NCBI GenBank assembly: GCA_964017185.1 | Contig: OZ024877.1 | Coordinates: 9,208,201-9,272,200, forward strand | Origin: Rugalucina vietnamica | Lineage: Eukaryota > Mollusca > Bivalvia > Lucinida > Lucinidae | Direction of reading: 5' to 3' | Length of the DNA: 64,000 nucleotides | Shown: piece after piece, positions 37,901-46,900 of the stretch | Layout of the letters: every line of letters starts with the position of its first letter | Position numbering within the stretch: the first letter of the stretch is position 1 | Translations under genes and position numbers: made by a program | The notes under the pieces: model-generated | Told to the model about the DNA's origin: nothing | The model's database searches: none | What the model saw: only the letters and a program-made list of their open reading frames with translations

Positions 37901-40900
37901 ATTCATTTGGTAGCCCAGGGTTCAAAGATTACAAAAACTGGTATTTCTAAAACATAATTTTATGACATGAATTTTCGATTTTTTGACACTTTCTACTGGT
38001 AATGTCAGAATGTCAGAAGAAATATCTGTGTTTTAAAATAAGAGTGTTGGCTTTAGCGATTGTAAATTAATTTTATGCATGCACTTTTTTTCATGTGTAA
38101 TGTTCAAGGGCGCTCATCTGATATCTAACATGCCATTTAAATACCACAACATTATCCATTCTACAACTGTTTATCATATCACTATCACTTTGAATGTTTC
38201 TCTGGGACTTTTTGCTAATTTAACTTAAGATGGTATCATTGCTCTTGTCGTGACATTGCCTGTTAAAGAAATTTTTCAGTTACATCTCCCTATTTATTTT
38301 CTCCAGTAACAATATAAGTACTTCACATAATGTTTATTTTTTTAAATAAAGATACTACTATATTATGATGCCTCAAATAGATAAAGTTCAAATTTTGGTC
38401 TACAGTATGGTATTTGTGTATTTGATATGTTTTTCAAAGTCCTATAGCTTCAGAATTATTCAAAATATGACATGCCCCGGCTAGCAAAACCTAGGTTGCC
38501 ATGGTGACCATTTTAATGTGCACTGCTATTTTGAAAAATATACTAGAGGACTTTGAAAACGCCTCACTGTACATCGGTTATATGTCGCTTAAAAACTTCC
38601 TTAAAGTTGAGTGGATGTACAAAATAAACATAACATCGTGTACGCCAACACGATAAACAATATTTATCCATAAAGATTCTTACAAATTTGTTTGCTCATT
38701 TGTTTGCTACAGCTGTTTTCACAGACGTCATCGAGACGTAAGAAAATCTTAAAACTGCTCCAATAAATGGATTTTGTAAAAACAACCGTCTCTAGTGATA
38801 GCTAACGACCTTGAGCACAAGAAAAAGCAACTCAAAATGTGGGATTTCTTTCTATGTCGTTTGAGGCGCTAACGTTATTTGATGACGTCAAGCGTAAGTG
38901 TTCAAAATACCTCTAAACATTCGATTACAGCGTCGAAAGTAATTGTATTTTTACAAAGGTGTTTGCCTATTCATTGTGCACAAAATCTTTTGACTTTGTT
39001 TCATTTTACAAGCAAAAATTTAAGTTTTCTTAAAACATGTAAACGTGACGTAACTACCTCTGTTTTAGTGCAAATGAAAGCAAACCAACAGCATTTGCTT
39101 GGCGTTTGGTGTTTCTTTCCAGAAATCATATTGTATCAGATGAATATCTGCCGTCCCCATACTTTGGTTTTGTTGAATTCTGGGTAAAGCTTGAATTCAT
39201 CGTGCATGACGTTAATAACTAGCGTTGATGCTTCGGTTTTGGTATCGAAGTTAAGCAGACTGGTTGTACTTTTTAGTTCAAAAATATTTTTGCCGATATA
39301 TCATGAATTCTAAGAGTAACAAGCAATAAAGCAAGTGAAGCATTTTCAAAGTCCTTGAGTATATTTTAAACTCTTTGCTTCTATATAATAATGCATCAAA
39401 TATTGGATAAATGCTGTAATATAATATCAGTGGCAAAAGTCTTCGAACTTAAATTCCAACCCTCATATATATTCTTATTTTTAGCTCACCTGAGCCGTTA
39501 GGCTCACAAGGTGAGCTTATAGGATGGCCATGATACGGCGTCCGTCCGTTGTCCGTCCGTAGTCCGTCGTCGTCCACCATTTTCAAAGATCTTCTTCTCT
39601 GAAACTGCTTGGCCAATCAAAGCCCAATTTTATATGAAGCATCTATAGGAAGGGGGAACCAATGTATTTATAAATAATCCAGGTCACATGACCAAGATGG
39701 CCGCCATGCCCATATATGGTAAAAACCCTTCAAAATTCTTCTTGTCCTGAACCACTGGATCGATATCAACGAAACTTGGCTTGAAGCATCGGGGACTAGA
39801 GTACTACAATGTGTTTATAAATTATGACCTTTGGATGACCTTGACCTATTTTACGGCAAGGTCAACATAGGTCGCCCATGCATTTGAATGGGGAAAATTG
39901 TTAAAATGTCATTTGAAGGCAAATTTTGCAGGAAATGGGCAAATGGACTGAAGGCAGGTAATTCTGAAAACAAATTGGATCCCAGGGGTTGGTCTGCCCC
40001 CACCCCGGGGCAATATACATGTATATTACAAAAATATTCAAAGATCTTCTTCTCTGAAACCACTTGGCCAATCAAAGCCCAATTTTATAGGAAGCATCTA
40101 TGAGAAGGGGGAATCAATGTGTTTATATATAATCCAGGTCACATGACCAAGATGGCCGCCATGCCTATATATGGTAAAAACCCTTCAAAATTCTTCTTGA
40201 CCTGAACCACTGGATCGATTTCAACGAAACTTGGCATGAAGCATCGGGGACTAGAGTACTACAATGTGTTTATAAATTATGACCTTTGGATGACCTTGAC
40301 CTATTTTACGGCAAGGTCAACCTAGGTCGCCAATGCATTTGAATGGGGAAAACTTTTAAAATGTCATTTAAAGTGAAAGTCTTGCAGCAAATGGGCAGTA
40401 GGACTGAATATTAATGATTCTGAAAAACGTTGGACCCCAGGGGCTCATTTGCCCCAGCCCCGGGGCATTATACATGTATATTACCATAATATTAAAACAT
40501 CTTCTCCTCTGAAACCGCTTGGCCAATCAAAGCCAAATTTCATGGGAAACATCTAAAGAATGGGGGAATCAATGTGTATATAAATAATCAAGGTCACATG
40601 ACCAAGAATGCCGCCATGCCCATATATGGTATAAACCCTTCAAAAATCTTCTACGGAACCGGTGGACCAATTTCGAAGAAACTTGGCATGAAGCATCAAT
40701 GACTCAAGTACTACAATGTATATATAAATCATGACTCTGTGATGACCTTGACCTATTTTAAGGCAAGGTCAACATGGGTTGCCTATGTATTTGAATGGGT
40801 AAACTGTTAAAATGTCATTTGAAGGGAAAAACTTGTATGGACAGTATATTGATTATTCTGAAAAAAAAAATGGCCCAAGGGCTTCATCTGGCCCTATACT

Positions 40901-43900
40901 GGGACTATTTTCTATAACATTCGTATATACAGCAGATCTCAGGTGAGCGTTTACAGGACCATTGGTCCTCTGGTAATTTAAACTGCACTATAATTATAAA
41001 ACTTTTTGAAGATAGTGTATGGTACTTTAATAAGGGATTTTCTTTCTGTTAATTTAAAATAAAGTCTTTTATTTGTACTTAATAGGTTGTGTACTCAAGA
41101 AAAGGTGACAGCCATTGAAACCCTAGGTGGCAATCACACACGGCTAGCCATTCAAGCCCTCCTAGAAGATGGTGAGATAACAGACAGTGATGCCATAGTG
41201 AAAGTTAGACTCTATGAGGGGCTGACGAGGTGGGAGGCGTTACAGATCGGATACCTCCATAACAAACATGCATCTGGGTCGAAAGACATGACATTTGTTG
41301 ATGTTGTGAGACTGATGAGGCCTTTGTTGTATGGGGTTGAGGCGAAGTCAGTGGAACTTACAGCAAGAAAAGATAAAGTTAGAACCATTTTAGATTTAAA
41401 GGTAATTTCTTAGTTAGCTCACTTTGAAGTCAGATCAAATTTACATTTAATGTTTGGAAGTCATCTGCAGCCCATGCATCCAGGGCTTTATTCTTCCAAT
41501 GACAAATTTTATGTTAAAACAGTGTTAATATTAGAACTAAGGTCTGTCTAGTTTCTCTAGACGGTTTGGATCATATGGCTTAAGTTCATTAATATGACCG
41601 GAAGAAACCCTTCAGATTTTTTTAATTGCTGATGGCCTGTACGAAACCTTTTTGCCTGTAGAAAAGGCAGATTTTTTCTTGGCACAAACAGAAATAAATT
41701 CAAACTCCAAAAACAGAAGTGGGGAAAGAACTAAATTGACATTATGATTCTGAAAAGAAAGATGGATTCCAGGGTTTGATCTGCCCCCCCCCCCCCCTCC
41801 CAATTGCCAGGGCAAAGTACATGCATATAATGAATCAACATAATTTTCAAAGATCTAATCTAAACCCATTTGCCAATCAAAGCCAAATCTTATATGAAGC
41901 ATTTAAATATTAATAGGGAACCAATTCGTTAAACTAATCCAGATCACATTACCAAGGTGACTGGCTTGTCTATATATTGAAACAGAAACAGAATTTATTC
42001 AAATCCAGTAGGCTAGAAGGCCGTGAGGACAAAACATATATACATGATGACATATCAAAGGACAGTGAAATATTTCGGAGAAGGTGTGCTTATTTGTAAA
42101 CTGATTTGAATTTGATAGTGTATAATATATATTGTATTTATTTAACATAGTTATCTTCGATGGAAAATTTAATTTTATCTACGTAAAATTACAAATACAA
42201 TAAGTCATGATATATACTTATACAATAATTCTATTTTATTTTCTTATAATTGTCATTAATATTACCCTCCGCAATCTCCAGTAACCTTATAATTTAAGTA
42301 AAACAAGGTTACCAAAGAGTAGCATTATGGATATGAGATTCATATACATGTGTGTTCAAAACAACCCCATTTCCTGTCTTGTCGAAACGAAACACAAACC
42401 AGGATCTAGGGTGTATGAACATGTTTTGAAGCGACATTACAATAGCAGAATGCACACTTATACATATAAGAGAAAACTGTGTTTGATTAAACACCAAATC
42501 AATGCACAACATTGGAATTCATAAAACCAAATTACATTATTCAGCTATGAGAAATAATGAAACAATATTGTGACCAAAAAAAAAAAAATAAACAGATTTT
42601 GGTCATGCTAAAACAGGTTAATTCTTATACAACAACTCAGTACGAAGTTTAAAAGCTTGATATATAAAAATACATAACTTATGTATGCAACCAGTATTGG
42701 TAGAGTTAATTAATTCTACTAACTTGAACATCTTTTCCAATATTATTTCGAAATGTATTTCTTTCTCAATTCTGAATAAATTGGACATTGCATAATAAAA
42801 TGATAAATGTCTTCTAACATGTCACAGAAACTACATTTTCTTTGATTTCTAGGAATTTTGATTGGCCTTACCCATCTGCCTGCCTCAATTTCTGACCTGT
42901 GTGATGACATGCATAATTTGCTATATGCTTGTAAATACTTTGAAATATTGACTTTATCGAGATATGACTAAAACTGATAAATGGTTAATTAGCATGTAAC
43001 ATTGGACGCAATAGCACCATAATGTGTTTATAAAACATTTATAATACCCTGTAATTTTATGACAAGGTCACATTAGGTCACCTATGTAAAAAACTTTTAA
43101 ATGTCATCATGAAGGGAAACACTTGCAAATGGACAAATGGACAGAATATTTATTAATCTGAAAAGGAAATTGACACCTACGTTATACAAGTATATACCAG
43201 ATCTCAGACAGTTTACAGGACCATTGGTTCTCTGGGTTATCAAAGTATTAAGGCCTCGTTTCCACAGACAATTTTTCTTTGACTAATTAGGTTAGTCGCA
43301 GAAAAATATGCTCATGTAAATTCAATTCTGTGGGGAAGTTTCATTGTCAAATATCTGTGACAAAGGTGAGCTTAGGCTAAGTAATATAAGTAATCTTTTC
43401 TATGTGTGAACGCGAAGTCTGTGCCAATGTTTCTGGACAAATAATCTTTGTCAAAGAAAAATTGTCTGTGAAAACTTGGCCTAACTCAATGTTTTTGCTG
43501 GATTAAGAGATGAATTCATTTATTGTTACTGTAGGCAATGCAACATCATGCCAGTCATGGCATATCAGTCGAGACTCAAACTGTACCACCATATACTATC
43601 TGTAGACATACACAAGACCATTTTTCAACACAATCAATGTTTTTTGTTTTATCTAGTGCACAGAGTGCTTAACTTTTCAAGTTACATTAACGTTAAGATA
43701 ATAAATTATCATTCTAATAAGTGCACACTAAATGAGCAAAAACAACACGTCAACTGCTGAAATAACCTTGTCAAAGATATTAATAATGATATGATTTAAG
43801 AGTTCAATACAGTTTGATCATTAAGGGTTAAGTTTTAATGTGATTTATAATATGATGATGCTTACATTAGTTTTAAATATCAATAGGCCGGTCAAGCAGT

Positions 43901-46900
43901 GTGCACTTATGCAGATAATTTTGGGAAAAGACCAGGGTGTGCACTTATTGGAGTATGTGTGCAAATAAGAATAAATATGATATTTTAATTTCCTGTCCTA
44001 AACAAATACATATGAATTATAATTTTTCACATTACTTTGTATGATTATTTTGCATTTTGTATCTTATCTAGAACATAACCACCCTCAACAATAATTACAA
44101 GACCCATATGAATCTGTCAAGGTCTGGGCCAACACTCTACAATTTGGCCTTAGAGGTAGAACGTCAGTGGGACAAGGGCAAAATAAAGGGTCAGCCCAGA
44201 AAAGTGGAACCGATAAAGCAGACCAAGTTCTCCATCCTGAACAACAAGGCTGTAGGAGAAGAAGAGAAAGAGGTAGCCTTCCGCATCCTATTAGCCGATG
44301 GGTTGAAGGCATTTGAGATGAAGACAAAGTAAGTATAGATAGCATATTGATAAATATTTTGTTCAAACATAGAAGTGACTCACAGACAACCGCAAATGTA
44401 CTATCAGTCCTGTATTTATCCATGACCGCAACAATTCATTGTAAAAATGATTCAGATGTGTTTTAAAATAGTTGTCTCTCAGAAAAAAATACATGTATTA
44501 TCATAATTGTGAGTTTCAGTCAAATCAACAGAAGTTTATCAAGTTTATTTCAAGGAAGGTTGATGGGCTATTATCCATCAGTGACCCTGTATGAACTGTA
44601 ACTTCACACAGTTTGGGCCTAGTAAACACAGCAGAGAGTTGCTGTGTTAAGTGATGAGGTATTTGTCTGATTAAAACCGAAACAAGACTAAAGACTGGAT
44701 ATTGTTCGAGCTACAAACCATATCAATTAATACATTCTAGAATTTCTCCTTACATAACCTGCAGACAGGATTGTGATATCAGTATTATTGGCACTATGTA
44801 TTGACAAATGTTTTTTGGTTTACAGTCCTTGGAAACCTAAGAAGAAGACGACACTTACAGATGATCTGAGTGACATAACAGAAAATGACCGGGTAAGATT
44901 TTATTATTGTCATAGTCTGTAACCATCTTCACAATCGAGGAAATTAATATATACACTGCAATAGGAAATTTCAGGATAATGAAATATGTCCTCTGTCAAT
45001 GCAAAACCCTTGTTAAAAATTTATTTCACCCATAATATCTGCTTATTGATGGGCAGAGTGTTTTGCTTTTTTTATAACCTGCAAAATAACATCAAGATTC
45101 TTACAGGAAAAAACCTCTTTATAATATGATAAAATTTCCTTTTCAATATAAGGGATTTGGTAGTTCACTATATCTTTTAATATTTGCAGGTAACAGATAC
45201 TGTGGAGGACCTGGATGATGAGGTAGTTGATGATCCAGTTGTTGAGCCAACACCAGATGAAACTGAAGTCCTTAGAACGGAAAATAGTAGATTGAGGGAG
45301 GACAATGACAGATTGAAGGCAAGTAATTTGACTGTAAAATGTAGGTAATGCAACATCAATTTTATAATATACTCCATTGAACCATTCTGATGAAATTCAC
45401 AGGGTACAAAACATATTGTATGTATTTTTTACTGTTCTGGTTGCTCAAACAATTTTGCTTGTTTAACGGTCAAATAAGCACAAAACAACACACAGAGTTT
45501 CTGTTCTAGGTTTCAATCATTTCCATGGGCTCCTTTTTCATTTTGGGTTACTGGAATATTCAATAGCTGCTCTTTCTCCAAATTTCAACTAAAAAGTGGA
45601 TACTACAAATGTATCTGATCGAATAAAATGCAATGAACTAAAACTTCATAATGTGTTCAACATATTTTTTTGTATTCTTTATTAAACAGGATGAAAATGC
45701 TACCCTCAAACTGGAACTGGACGAGTTGAAAAAGAGACTTGCGGAAAAGGGTAGGTGTTTTGAACTTTCTATCACATACTAATTGCAGTTACAATCATTA
45801 GCTCGACTGCACGAAGTGCATAGAGCTATTGCAGTCACCCCGGTCGTCCACGTTCCCGTTCCCGTTCCCGTGCGCGTTCCCGTGCGCGTCACTTGCATTA
45901 AAGTTTTCTAGAAGTCCATATCTTGACAACCACCCATCAGAAAGCATTCATACTTGGACCATAGATACCCTCTAGGGTTAGCTTTCATTCCATGGCATCG
46001 GGTCCCTGGGTCCAGGCCAGGGGGTGGGGCTGGAGGTTAAAATCTAGAACACCTTCAAAAATGGCAATTCTTGTGTTAAAGTTTTCTAGAAATCCATATC
46101 TTGACAACCACTCATCAGAAAGCATTGATACTTGGGCCATTGACACCCTGTAGGGTCGGCTTTCATTCCATGGCATCAGATCCCTGGGTCCATGCCAGGG
46201 GGTGGGGCTAGAGGTTAAAATCTAGAACACCATTTATAATAATGGCTTTTCTGTGATATAGTATTCTAGAAGTCTATATATTGAAAACTTTTTATCAGAG
46301 GGCTTTCATACTGGGACCATAGGTACCCTGTAGGGTTGAGTTTCATTTAATGGCATCGGGTCTCTCGGTCCATGCCTGGGGGGTGGGGCTAGAGGTAAAA
46401 AACTAGAACACTGTAAAAAATAGATGTACTGCTGTGTAACTTTTACAAGGAGCCCTTATCTTGACAACAACTTATCATAAAGCATTCATACTTCATACAC
46501 TTTAGGTTCCATGACATCAGACCTCTGGGTCAAAGTCAGGGGGCGGGGCTAGAGGTCAAAATCTAGAACTCCCCAATTTTTTTTCTTTTTATTTCTTAAT
46601 AGAAACAACTTAGGAAGATGGTTAGTAATTCATCTTTTGACTTTATGACACTGACTTGTGTGTCATGACGGTAAGGGTCGGTTGACCTACTTTCCATGGT
46701 TCAGTGATTTTGCCTTATATCTTGACACTCATTTAGTATATTTTCTTACTTCTTTCAGATTATGAGTGAGTACGACCAGGCCTTTGACCCCGATATACTT
46801 ATAGGTCACTGTGACCTAATTTCACGGTTCAGTGATTTTGCCTTTTATCTTGACACTCAATTAGTATATTTTCATACTTTTTTTCAGATTATGAGTGAGT

